From the NCBI GenBank assembly GCA_016650415.1, contig JAENVU010000155.1:1-9726 (forward strand): a stretch of DNA of 9,726 bases, given 5' to 3'. The notes beneath the pieces were generated by a model, which had not been told where the DNA came from, did no database searches, and saw only the letters and a program-made list of their open reading frames with translations. The DNA comes from Acidimicrobiia bacterium (GTDB taxonomy: Bacteria > Actinomycetota > Acidimicrobiia > IMCC26256 > JAENVU01). A program made the translations under genes and the position numbers. Shown in pieces: positions 1-6,538 of this stretch (positions within the stretch are counted from its first letter, which is position 1; every line of letters starts with the position of its first letter).

Positions 1-210
1 AAGTGGGACCCGATTGCGATACGGCACCCGCACGAAGTGCACGAGGCGGATGACCGACGGACACGGGATCGACACCCGCTCGGAGTGGAACTCCGCACCA
101 TTGCGGGCGATGACCTCGGCCTTGTCCTTCAGGACCAGCACAATGGCGCGTCGGAAGGAGACCAGACACAGTGGCTCGAATGTCGCGTTGAGCAGCAACG
201 TGCGGTTCAT
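1..210 (-). CDS. HNH endonuclease family protein, N-terminal fragment (runs off left edge)
   Basis: The minus strand is open from an ATG at 210 to the window edge, giving the first 70 residues. They begin MNRTLLLNATFEPLCLVSFR and continue with RRAIVLVLKDKAEVI and then VPYRNRVPL near the edge. This is the typical opening of a family of actinobacterial and cyanobacterial HNH endonucleases (LNAxxEPLxxVSxRRAxxLxLxxKAE). In that family the zinc-ribbon-like Cys pairs and the HNH nuclease motif follow further downstream, here outside the window, so catalytic residues cannot be checked. The start is supported by a GGAGG Shine-Dalgarno (217-221 on the plus strand) six bases upstream. The gene follows the small hypothetical at 301-579 on the same strand after a 90-base gap, so the two may be cotranscribed. 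Members are chromosomal single-copy genes whose cellular role is poorly known; a restriction function should not be assumed. Confidence 0.85.
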   Translation of the reverse strand, partial: MNRTLLLNATFEPLCLVSFRRAIVLVLKDKAEVIARNGAEFHSERVSIPCPSVIRLVHFVRVPYRNRVPL

Positions 211-216
211 GACACG

Positions 217-221
217 CCTCC
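217..221 (-). promoter_or_regulatory. Shine-Dalgarno for the HNH-family gene
   Basis: The minus strand reads GGAGG, six bases before the ATG at 210. It is a near-ideal ribosome binding site and fixes the start of a gene that is otherwise cut by the window edge. Confidence 0.75.
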
Positions 222-300
222 AGCGTCCCGATCCACCCGCTGCGACCTGGCGCCACCGGAACGGTGAGATGTTACCGATCGTCGTCACCGGTCCCGGCCC

Positions 301-579
301 CTATCGGCGCGACTGCTTGCACCACTCGAGGTAGGTCACGACATCCGCCGGATCCACGTCGGCATCGGGTCCGTACTGGGTCTGGAGCCTGAACTCGAGG
401 TACCGGCGTTCGGGAATCGGCAGGAACGGTGGGTGGCGCCACCACCGGCGGGGAGCGATCGCCCCGAGTTGACGGAGCGCGGTTCCCCACAGTCGTGGGC
501 GCACGATCACGGCCAGGACGGCCCGCACCGCCGCGAGACGCTCGCCCCGACCTCGATGCTGACCCGTGCGCTCCTCCAC
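301..579 (-). CDS. Small conserved hypothetical protein, Trp/Arg-rich
   Basis: The coding frame ends in TAG at 301-303. The convincing part is the C-terminal 75 residues: hydrophobic VRAVLAVIV, then RPRLWGTALRQL, RRWWRHPPFLPIP, YLEFRLQTQYG, and the ending DVVTYLEWCKQSRR. This pattern (PRLWxTALRQ, a WWRxPPFLPxP core, YLxFRxxTxYG, VxYLxWC) resembles small uncharacterised actinobacterial proteins; no function is known to me. It has no signal peptide and no convincing transmembrane helix. The start is uncertain. GTG at 579 (92 residues) has a TACGGT -10-like box eight bases upstream and could be leaderless. GTG at 528 (75 residues) has a cleaner GC-rich third position after it. Neither has a good Shine-Dalgarno. 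An ATG at 825 would lie deep inside the divergent ATPase gene and is rejected. The gene is divergent from the ATPase operon and upstream of the HNH-family gene on the same strand. Confidence 0.65.
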   Translation of the reverse strand: MEERTGQHRGRGERLAAVRAVLAVIVRPRLWGTALRQLGAIAPRRWWRHPPFLPIPERRYLEFRLQTQYGPDADVDPADVVTYLEWCKQSRR

Positions 580-587
580 GGCGCGAA

Positions 588-593
588 ACCGTA
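588..593 (-). promoter_or_regulatory. Possible -10 box for the small hypothetical gene
   Basis: The minus strand reads TACGGT (TANNNT pattern), eight bases before the GTG at 579. That spacing would place the transcription start at or next to the GTG and allow a leaderless message. No clear -35 is seen, so this is a weak, position-based call. Confidence 0.3.
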
Positions 594-608
594 CTGGCAC
601 GCGGTCCG

Positions 609-614
609 TACAAT
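609..614 (+). promoter_or_regulatory. Probable -10 box of the ATPase/DUF58/transglutaminase operon
   Basis: TACAAT is a strong match to the TATAAT/TANNNT consensus and stands out in very GC-rich DNA. A start of transcription near 621 would give a leader of about 20 bases containing the GGGGAGGG ribosome binding site before the GTG at 640. No good -35 hexamer is visible 17 bases upstream. The placement agrees with choosing the GTG at 640 and not the upstream in-frame ATGs at 433 or 613. Confidence 0.5.
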
Positions 615-628
615 GCAGCGACACGTCC

Positions 629-636
629 GGGGAGGG
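629..636 (+). promoter_or_regulatory. Shine-Dalgarno deciding the MoxR ATPase start
   Basis: GGGGAGGG ends three bases before the GTG at 640. It is the only good ribosome binding site near the N-terminus of the ATPase and supports this start over the earlier in-frame ATGs. Confidence 0.65.
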
Positions 637-639
637 CCC

Positions 640-1575
640 GTGGATCAAGCGTTCCGCAAGCTGGTGGAACATATCGAGCAGGTGATTCAGGGCAAGCGCG
701 ACGCCATCCAACTCGCACTCGTCTGCTTGTTCGCCCAGGGACATCTCCTGATCGAGGACGTGCCCGGCGTGGGGAAGACCTCGCTGGCCAAGGCCATCGC
801 CCGATCGGTCAGCGGTTCGTGGCACCGCATCCAGTTCACGCCCGACCTTCTCCCGTCGGACGTCACGGGCATCTCGGTCTGGAACCGCGCCACCAACGAG
901 TTCGAGTTCCGTCCGGGCGGCGTCTTCGCGACCGTGCTCCTCGCCGACGAGATCAATCGCGCGTCGCCCAAGACCCAGTCAGCCCTCCTCGAGGCGATGG
1001 AGGAAGGCCAGGTGACCGTCGACGATCACACGTACCCGCTGGGCCCCCCGTTCATGGTGATCGCGACCCAGAACCCAATCGAGCTGGAAGGCACCTATCC
1101 CCTGCCCGAGGCCCAGCTCGACCGGTTCCTCATGCGGATCGAGATGGGATATCCCGAACGCGAGGCCGAAGTCGACATCCTCGCCGCCGACCGCGACCAC
1201 GTCAGCGCGGCGGAGCTGGGCGCGGTGCTCTCGCGCGACGAGTTCGTGGCGTTGACCCGCACCATCCCGCAGGTCCACGTCGCCCCGCATCTGCGTGAGT
1301 ACATCGTCAGCCTCGCCGACGCGACCCGCCACCACCCGGCGCTCGCCCTCGGGGCAAGTCCCCGCGGCGCCCTCGGGCTCCAGCGCGCGGCACGCGCGTG
1401 GGCCGCCGCCTCCGGACGCGACTTCGTGCTTCCCGACGACGTGAAACGGCTCGCGGGACCGGTCCTGGCCCACCGCTTGATGCCGACCACGGACGCCGAG
1501 CTGCGCGGCGTCGATGGCCGCGCGGTGATCGACGAATTGCTGCGATCGGTTCCGGTCCCTGGTGCGACCGGCTGA
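640..1575 (+). CDS. MoxR-family AAA+ ATPase
   Basis: A 311-residue protein, the usual MoxR length. Walker A is VPGVGKT at residues 41-47 (K46), Walker B is LLADEI at 100-105 (D103, E104), sensor 1 is in ATQNP (N145), a likely arginine finger lies in LDRFL (R162), and sensor 2 is in SPRGALGL (R242). MoxR proteins are cytoplasmic AAA+ ATPases believed to act as chaperones that assemble or activate partners encoded nearby, often proteins with VWA-like folds such as DUF58. The GTG start is chosen for the GGGGAGGG site just before it and the TACAAT box at 609-614. The longer reading from 433 adds 69 residues of low-complexity sequence covering the promoter. It is the first gene of the operon; the DUF58 gene begins within or 16 bases after its stop. 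All nucleotide-binding motifs are intact, so it should be active. The true partner is unproven. Confidence 0.93.
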   Translation: MDQAFRKLVEHIEQVIQGKRDAIQLALVCLFAQGHLLIEDVPGVGKTSLAKAIARSVSGSWHRIQFTPDLLPSDVTGISVWNRATNEFEFRPGGVFATVLLADEINRASPKTQSALLEAMEEGQVTVDDHTYPLGPPFMVIATQNPIELEGTYPLPEAQLDRFLMRIEMGYPEREAEVDILAADRDHVSAAELGAVLSRDEFVALTRTIPQVHVAPHLREYIVSLADATRHHPALALGASPRGALGLQRAARAWAAASGRDFVLPDDVKRLAGPVLAHRLMPTTDAELRGVDGRAVIDELLRSVPVPGATG

Positions 1576-1591
1576 GCCGGGATCTCGATCC

Positions 1592-2779
1592 GTGGGCGGC
1601 ACCGCACTGACCCGCCGAGGCTGGTCGCTCTTCGGCGCCGCAGTCGGGCTGCTCATCGCCGGCCGACTGCTCGGAACCGTCGAACTCAGTTCTCTGGGGC
1701 TCTGCGCCATCGCACTCCTCGGCGGCGCATGGTTCTGGACGCGCACCCGGCCGACCCCGGTCACCCTGACCCGTTCGGTCCGCCCGCATCGGGTGCACGT
1801 CGGCGGCACGGCGCGGGTCGACCTCGAGATCGTGGCCCGGGCCAGCAGCCCGCAGCTGAAGGTCACCGACGCCTTCGACGGTGGTCGCCGGGCGGCACGG
1901 TTCATCAGCCCCGCGTTGGACGGGGCGCAGCGCGGCCGCGCCGCGTACCGCATCCCCACCGATCGCCGGGGCCGATTCGCGATCGGCCCGGCCACCGTCG
2001 GCATCTCCGACCCGTTCGGGCTGACCGACCGTACGATCGTCCTTCCCGAGATCGACGAGGTGACGGTCCGGCCCCGCATCCACGATCTGAAACCCATCGG
2101 CGGCGCGCCGGGCCCGCGCCGGTCGGCGGCCGACCGCCGGGCCGTGGTGCCCGTCCCGGCCACCGCACCCGACGAGTTCCTTGCGCTCCGGGAGTATCAA
2201 ACCGGCGACGATCTCCGCCGCATCCATTGGCGATCGACGGCCCGGTTGGGTGAGTTCATGGTCCGCGAGGACGAGTCGTCCTGGCGCCCCGAGACCGTGC
2301 TCCTCTTCGACAATCGGTCCGTGGGATATCACGGCGACAACTACGAGGCCGCCATCGAAGCCATCGCGTCGATCGGCGTACGGCTGCTGCGTTCGGGTCG
2401 CGGCTGCGACATCGTCACGACCGCCGGCCGCCGGCTCGGCGTCGGACCGGGCGGCCACACGAGTTCCGAGGCCCGACTCCTCGACGAGCTCGCCACGATC
2501 GCACCCGACGCCGAACGAACGCCGTCGCTCGTGCCCTACCGCTCGACCGTTCGGCGCGGACTCCTGGTGGTCGTGACCGGCGCACCCCCGGACATCGGCC
2601 GGTTCACCGCGCTCGCCGGCCCCGGCGCGCCAGTGGTCCTCGTCTCGACCGACCCTGACGACATCAGCCCCACGAAGGCCGTCAGTGTCCTCGACGGTCG
2701 ATCCGCGGGCTTCGTCACGGCTTGGAACACGGCCATGGCCCGGCGCCGGACCGGCACACGACGGGGACGAGCGTCGTGA
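1592..2779 (+). CDS. DUF58 family membrane-anchored protein
   Basis: A 395-residue protein from the GTG at 1592. It starts with LTRRGW and two hydrophobic helices (about residues 11-28 and 33-50), which should anchor it in the membrane. The body includes DRRGRFAIGP (124-133), DPFGL (140-144) and the DUF58 signature REYQTGDDLRRIHWRSTAR (200-218). A VWA-like strand LLFDNRS follows at 237-243; its Asp-containing motif is degenerate compared with a full metal-ion site. DUF58 proteins are usually encoded beside MoxR ATPases and are probable partners of them, but no biochemical role is established. A GTG at 1562 would extend the N-terminus by ten residues and overlap the ATPase stop by 14 bases. 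I prefer 1592 because it leaves only a few residues before LTRRGW, as in most relatives; neither has a good ribosome binding site. Its TGA overlaps the next start (GTGA). Confidence 0.9.
   Translation: MGGTALTRRGWSLFGAAVGLLIAGRLLGTVELSSLGLCAIALLGGAWFWTRTRPTPVTLTRSVRPHRVHVGGTARVDLEIVARASSPQLKVTDAFDGGRRAARFISPALDGAQRGRAAYRIPTDRRGRFAIGPATVGISDPFGLTDRTIVLPEIDEVTVRPRIHDLKPIGGAPGPRRSAADRRAVVPVPATAPDEFLALREYQTGDDLRRIHWRSTARLGEFMVREDESSWRPETVLLFDNRSVGYHGDNYEAAIEAIASIGVRLLRSGRGCDIVTTAGRRLGVGPGGHTSSEARLLDELATIAPDAERTPSLVPYRSTVRRGLLVVVTGAPPDIGRFTALAGPGAPVVLVSTDPDDISPTKAVSVLDGRSAGFVTAWNTAMARRRTGTRRGRAS
2763..2767 (+). promoter_or_regulatory. Ribosome binding site for the transglutaminase gene
   Basis: GGGGA lies eight bases before the GTG at 2776, inside the end of the DUF58 gene. 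With the GTGA stop/start overlap it favours this start over the ATG at 2722 and suggests coupled translation. Confidence 0.5.
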
Positions 2780-5079
2780 CCGTCACCGGGCCCGACGCCG
2801 CGATCGCACCCTCCCCGTCGACCTTCGACGTGCGTCGCCACGCAGTGCCCGCCGCCGCGCTCGCCCTCGTCAGCGTGGCCACGGCACTGGCGTTCAGCCG
2901 AGTGTTCAGCGCGGCCGGCTTCGTCCCCGCGCTGGTCGTCGCGGCAGTACTCCCGCACGCAGTGGGATTCGCCGGGCGGTGGCGCGAGTGGTCGGCCCCG
3001 CGTTCCGCGATCGTCGGGCTCGCGGTCACGTTCCTCGCCCTGGCCTGGATCAGCGCCGGAGACTTCACCACCTTCGGGGTCCCGACGCCCCGGACCGGGC
3101 AACGCATTGCCCATCTCATGGATGTCGGATGGGACATCTTCCGCGTCGGGGTCGCGCCGGTGGCACCCCGGCCCGGTGTGGTGCTGCTCTGTGCGATCAC
3201 GATGGCGATCACCGCCACGCTCGCCGAGTACCTCGCCCGTCGACCCGACGTCACGATCGGCGCGCTCGGCCCCACATTGGTGGTGCTGGTGTTGACCGGC
3301 ACCCTCGGGACGTCCGATCTTCGGATTGCCACGACCTTCGCCTACGTCGCGGCCGCGCTCGTCGCCATCGTGACCGCCAACACCGAACGGCTCACCGAAC
3401 GCCGTACGTGGTTCACCGGTCGCCGCCTCGCCTCCGACGCATCGGTGATCCGCAGTGCGGCGCTCCTCGGGGGTGCGGCGATCGTCGCCAGCCTCGTCCT
3501 GACCCCACTGTTTCCCGGGGTCGACAGCCCCCCGCTCCTTCGCTACCGCAACCGCTCAGGAACCGGTGGTGGCGGCCTCGGCGACTACACCACGGTCAGC
3601 CCACTCGTGGACCTGCGGGCCCGCCTGGGTCCGCGCAGCGACGTCGAACTCTTCCGCGTCGAATCGCCGCGGCCGTTGTACTGGCGGCTGGTCGCCCTCG
3701 ACCGATTCAACGGCACCACGTGGAGCGTCGCGAGCGAGGCGGCCGACGCGGCCACCGTGTTCCGGGCCCGGTCCCGACGCGGCGCGGTTCGCCAGCAGTT
3801 CTCGATCCGCGGGCTGGGCGACCTCTGGGTCCCGGCCGCGTTCTCACCGGTGGCCACGACCATGGGGAACGCACGCATCATCAAGGATTCCGACACGATG
3901 GTCGCGCCGAACCCGGTCACCGGCGCGGAGTACGAGATCCGTTCCCGGATCGAGGAGGCACCGACCGACGCCCAGATTGCCGCCACCGCGACCCGCTCGG
4001 ACCGGATGCCCGACGCGGTGCGTGCGGCGCGGTCTCTCCCGGCCGGCCTTCCTCGCACCCTGTACTCCCAGGCCCGTGCCATCACGGCCGGACAGGAGAC
4101 CCCGTACGGGAAGGCCCAAGCCCTGCAACGCTTCTTCACCGACGGATCGTTCACGTACGACATCAACGTCGACCTCGGCGACGGAGAAGAAGCGATCGGT
4201 GCCTTCCTCCGACTGCGGCGCGGCTTCTGTCAGCAGTTCGCCGCCGCGTTCGCCGCCCTCGCCCGGGCGAACGGTCTCCCCGCACGGGTCGTCGTCGGGT
4301 TCACGCCCGGCACGCTCGACGAGCAGACGGGCGAATACTCGGTCCGCGGCCGGGATGCCCACGCCTGGGCGGAGGTGTGGTTCGCCGGCCTCGGATGGCG
4401 CACCTTCGAACCCACCCCGACCGGCCCCCTGCCCGGCCAGGCCGACGCCCGCCTCGGGTCCCGACCGGTACCTTCCGACACCGGCGCCCCGACCACCACC
4501 ACGACCACGAACGCACCCGCGACCCCGACCCCGTCGAACGCCGGGAACTCCGGCTCGAGCGGCCCACCCCGCGACCTGTTGGTCTCGACCGAGCCGGCTG
4601 CCCCGTCATCCGGCTTTGATCTCGACACCATCCGCTGGCTGGCGATTCCCGTCCTCGGTGTCCTCGCGCTCGCCGGCATGCTGCTGATCTCCGGTCTCGG
4701 CCGCCGTCGCCGCCGCCGACGCCGCCGAACCGATCCGGTCCCGCGCGTGCGCATCACGGGGGCATGGGCCGAAGCGCTCGACGCCTGCACCGTCGCGGGG
4801 CTGCCCGTCTCGAACGCCCTCACGCCACTCGAACAGGTCGACGCGCTCGGCCGGCACGGCGCACCCCCGGCCGCGTTACCGCCACTGCGCGATCTCGCGG
4901 GGCTCTATGTGGATGCGACGTTCTCCCCGCGTCCGCCGACCGCCGAGGCATCGGCCACGGCATGGACCGCAGTCACTGCGGTTCGTCACACCCTGGTCGC
5001 GGGCGTCGGACCGCGCGAGCGGGCCCGTCGGGTGGTGCGGGCGAGTTTCGGCGCCGGTCAGGCGGAGTCGTCGCGGTGA
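2776..5079 (+). CDS. TgpA-like transglutaminase-domain membrane protein (DUF3488/DUF4129 architecture)
   Basis: A 767-residue protein. The N-terminal part has about seven hydrophobic helices (roughly 23-41, 48-66, 79-95, 135-154, 161-178, 184-201, 227-246), then the TgpA-type motif YWRLVALDRFNGTTWS (302-317). A transglutaminase-like core follows: Cys485 in RRGFCQQFA, His529 in DAHAWAEVW, and an acidic third residue Glu545 in FEPTP, where Asp is more usual. A Thr/Pro/Ser-rich linker (about 566-600, with a six-Thr run at 573-578) leads to a helix near 619-640, nine arginines (643-651) as a stop-transfer signal, and a cytoplasmic tail resembling DUF4129 (TPLEQVDAL, LAGLYVDATFS). The catalytic domain should therefore face outward. 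Such proteins are linked with MoxR and DUF58; protease or amide-bond chemistry at the envelope is likely, substrate unknown. The GTG start overlaps the DUF58 stop. The end overlaps the convergent DUF3040 gene by 22 bases. Confidence 0.92.
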   Translation: MTVTGPDAAIAPSPSTFDVRRHAVPAAALALVSVATALAFSRVFSAAGFVPALVVAAVLPHAVGFAGRWREWSAPRSAIVGLAVTFLALAWISAGDFTTFGVPTPRTGQRIAHLMDVGWDIFRVGVAPVAPRPGVVLLCAITMAITATLAEYLARRPDVTIGALGPTLVVLVLTGTLGTSDLRIATTFAYVAAALVAIVTANTERLTERRTWFTGRRLASDASVIRSAALLGGAAIVASLVLTPLFPGVDSPPLLRYRNRSGTGGGGLGDYTTVSPLVDLRARLGPRSDVELFRVESPRPLYWRLVALDRFNGTTWSVASEAADAATVFRARSRRGAVRQQFSIRGLGDLWVPAAFSPVATTMGNARIIKDSDTMVAPNPVTGAEYEIRSRIEEAPTDAQIAATATRSDRMPDAVRAARSLPAGLPRTLYSQARAITAGQETPYGKAQALQRFFTDGSFTYDINVDLGDGEEAIGAFLRLRRGFCQQFAAAFAALARANGLPARVVVGFTPGTLDEQTGEYSVRGRDAHAWAEVWFAGLGWRTFEPTPTGPLPGQADARLGSRPVPSDTGAPTTTTTTNAPATPTPSNAGNSGSSGPPRDLLVSTEPAAPSSGFDLDTIRWLAIPVLGVLALAGMLLISGLGRRRRRRRRRTDPVPRVRITGAWAEALDACTVAGLPVSNALTPLEQVDALGRHGAPPAALPPLRDLAGLYVDATFSPRPPTAEASATAWTAVTAVRHTLVAGVGPRERARRVVRASFGAGQAESSR

Positions 5080-5438
5080 AAGCGGTCGCGCCAGCGCTGT
5101 GACGCGGAACCGAACGCCCCACCGACCGAGCGCGATCGCCACGAAGCCGTCATGTTCTCGACGCCGGCCTTCCCGAGCTTGCGGGCATTCCGCTCGACGA
5201 CGAGCAAACACCCCAGCATGACGAGGAATCCCACAAAGCCCAAGACCAGCACCTTGGTGAAGGTGGCCACCAACAAGACGAGTCCGGCGATGAACCCGAC
5301 CACCGCCCACTTGATGGCCCGGGTCGCATGTCGGTAGAGCGTCGTCTCGGAGACTTGTTGCACCAATGCCGGATCGGTCGCAGTGAGGTTCGCCTCGATC
5401 TCGTGGAGGATCCGGAGCTCTTCATCGGAGAGGGGCAT
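5058..5438 (-). CDS. DUF3040 family small membrane protein
   Basis: A 126-residue protein starting at ATG 5438. The N-terminus MPLSDEELRILHEIEANL matches the actinobacterial DUF3040 hallmark (MPLSxxExRxLxxIExxL). It carries two hydrophobic helices at about residues 42-60 and 63-82, with a basic segment (ERNARKLGK) after them and a charged C-terminal tail ending in RWRDRFHRDDSA. It is probably a hairpin membrane protein with both ends in the cytoplasm. Function unknown; from memory, the family is often encoded near dinB and the mraZ/division cluster in actinobacteria. Here it is the last gene of the Nudix-dinB-oxidoreductase-DUF3040 run, 31 bases after the oxidoreductase stop. Only a weak GAAGA-like ribosome site precedes it. 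Its last codons overlap the end of the convergent transglutaminase gene. Confidence 0.88.
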   Translation of the reverse strand: MPLSDEELRILHEIEANLTATDPALVQQVSETTLYRHATRAIKWAVVGFIAGLVLLVATFTKVLVLGFVGFLVMLGCLLVVERNARKLGKAGVENMTASWRSRSVGGAFGSASQRWRDRFHRDDSA

Positions 5439-5469
5439 CGGTCAATCTTCGCGCATCGCGAGGGGTCAC

Positions 5470-6537
5470 TCAACGCGCGGGCGAACCCGGAACCGGGACC
5501 GGCGCCCCACCGGCGGTCGCCGACCGGTAGGCGGCATCGACGACCTCGTGGGCAGCCAGGGCGTTGTCGACGCTCGGGAAGCCCTCAGCCGCGGTTCCGT
5601 CCCTGGTCAGAGCATCGAGAAAGGCCTTGCTCGGCTCGGCGTACTGGGCCACGGACTTGGCGAAAACCTCGGGCGCGGTGAGCCGATCGATCCATTCCGG
5701 GGGAAGCCCCGTGATCTCCTCGACCCCGCTCGAGGTCTCGAGGTGCACCGGGCCGAGATAGTCGTCCTCGGTCCAGAGCAGCGCGTCCTCGCAGAACAGC
5801 TCCACCCGGCGGGTCGACGGGCGGCTCATCACCTGGTGCCACACGCTCGTCAGAGTGGCGGTCACGCCCGACTCGAAGTCGAGACCGACCACCGCGACGT
5901 CCTCGATCCCGGGGTACCCGAACATCTCACTCGTGCGCGCCCGCACCCCGGCCACCGGGCCGAGAATCCACTGCATCAGATCGACGTCGTGGATCGAGTG
6001 TTCGATGAGCGTCCCGCCCCCCGCCTTCGCGACATCCGCCCGCCACGTCGATCCGTACATCCCCTGGATCGGGAAGTACTGATCGTCCCGGAACACCATC
6101 GTCATCGGTCGGCCGTACCGACCGGACCCAACCGCGTCCGCGAGACACGCGAAGACCGGAGCATGACGAAGCACCAATCCCACCTGATGGGGCCGCCCCC
6201 GCAACTGATCCGCGATCGTTCGACATTCCTCGATGGTGGGCGCCAGCGGCTTCTCGCAGAACACCGCGAGATCACGCTCGACGGCCGCGGCCACCGCCTC
6301 GACATGACCTGCAGTCCAGGTACAGATCCACGCGACATCCGCCTCGTCGAGCGCGGCCTCCAGCTGATCGCACGCCAACGCCTGGTGATGTTCGGCAACG
6401 AGCGCCGCTCGATCCAGGTCGGGGTCGAACGTCGCGGTCACCGAGGCATCGATCAGACCCGCGCCGCGCAGTTGCGCCAATGCGTAGGAGTGCACGGTAC
6501 CGATGTGGCCACATCCGATGAGTGCGATGCGCAACAT
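5470..6537 (-). CDS. Gfo/Idh/MocA family NAD(P)-dependent oxidoreductase
   Basis: A 355-residue protein, normal for the family. The Rossmann fold opens at the N-terminus with LRIALIGCGHIG (GxGxxG at residues 8-13), and the family's CEKPLAP motif is at 94-100 (K96 being the conserved catalytic or cofactor-site lysine). The second domain carries GGGTLIEHSIHDVDLMQW (173-190), with His183 and Asp186 in the usual catalytic positions and Glu179 where many relatives have Asp. These enzymes oxidise or reduce hydroxyl groups of sugars, inositols and similar compounds with NAD(P); the substrate cannot be told from sequence. The ATG at 6537 is preceded by a strong AGGGGAG site and lies one base after the dinB stop, so translation is probably coupled. 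A longer upstream reading to 6735 only shadows dinB. The link to DNA repair genes is positional; I see no functional reason for it. Confidence 0.92.
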   Translation of the reverse strand: MLRIALIGCGHIGTVHSYALAQLRGAGLIDASVTATFDPDLDRAALVAEHHQALACDQLEAALDEADVAWICTWTAGHVEAVAAAVERDLAVFCEKPLAPTIEECRTIADQLRGRPHQVGLVLRHAPVFACLADAVGSGRYGRPMTMVFRDDQYFPIQGMYGSTWRADVAKAGGGTLIEHSIHDVDLMQWILGPVAGVRARTSEMFGYPGIEDVAVVGLDFESGVTATLTSVWHQVMSRPSTRRVELFCEDALLWTEDDYLGPVHLETSSGVEEITGLPPEWIDRLTAPEVFAKSVAQYAEPSKAFLDALTRDGTAAEGFPSVDNALAAHEVVDAAYRSATAGGAPVPVPGSPAR

Positions 6538-6538
6538 G

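Noticed and set aside
1..210. HNH gene as part of a restriction or defence system
   Set aside because: The fragment matches a common chromosomal HNH family, and no methylase, mobility gene or other defence gene is nearby.
269..274. TAACAT on the minus strand as a promoter for the HNH-family gene
   Set aside because: Matches TANNNT but has no -35 partner, and the gene could be cotranscribed with the upstream hypothetical. Too weak to annotate.
14..334. Plus-strand open frames at the left end
   Set aside because: Antisense to the HNH-family N-terminus, which has a good ribosome site and family pattern.
433..639. N-terminal extension of the MoxR ATPase to the ATG at 433
   Set aside because: Adds low-complexity residues, covers the TACAAT box, and lacks the ribosome site present before the GTG at 640.
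4492..4509. ACC/ACG repeat as a tandem DNA repeat
   Set aside because: Encodes six threonines in a Thr/Pro linker with mixed codons; explained by protein composition.
2685..4687. Long open frames in other plus-strand frames over the transglutaminase gene
   Set aside because: Arg/Pro/Ser-rich shadows of a gene whose true frame shows helices and a Cys/His active site.
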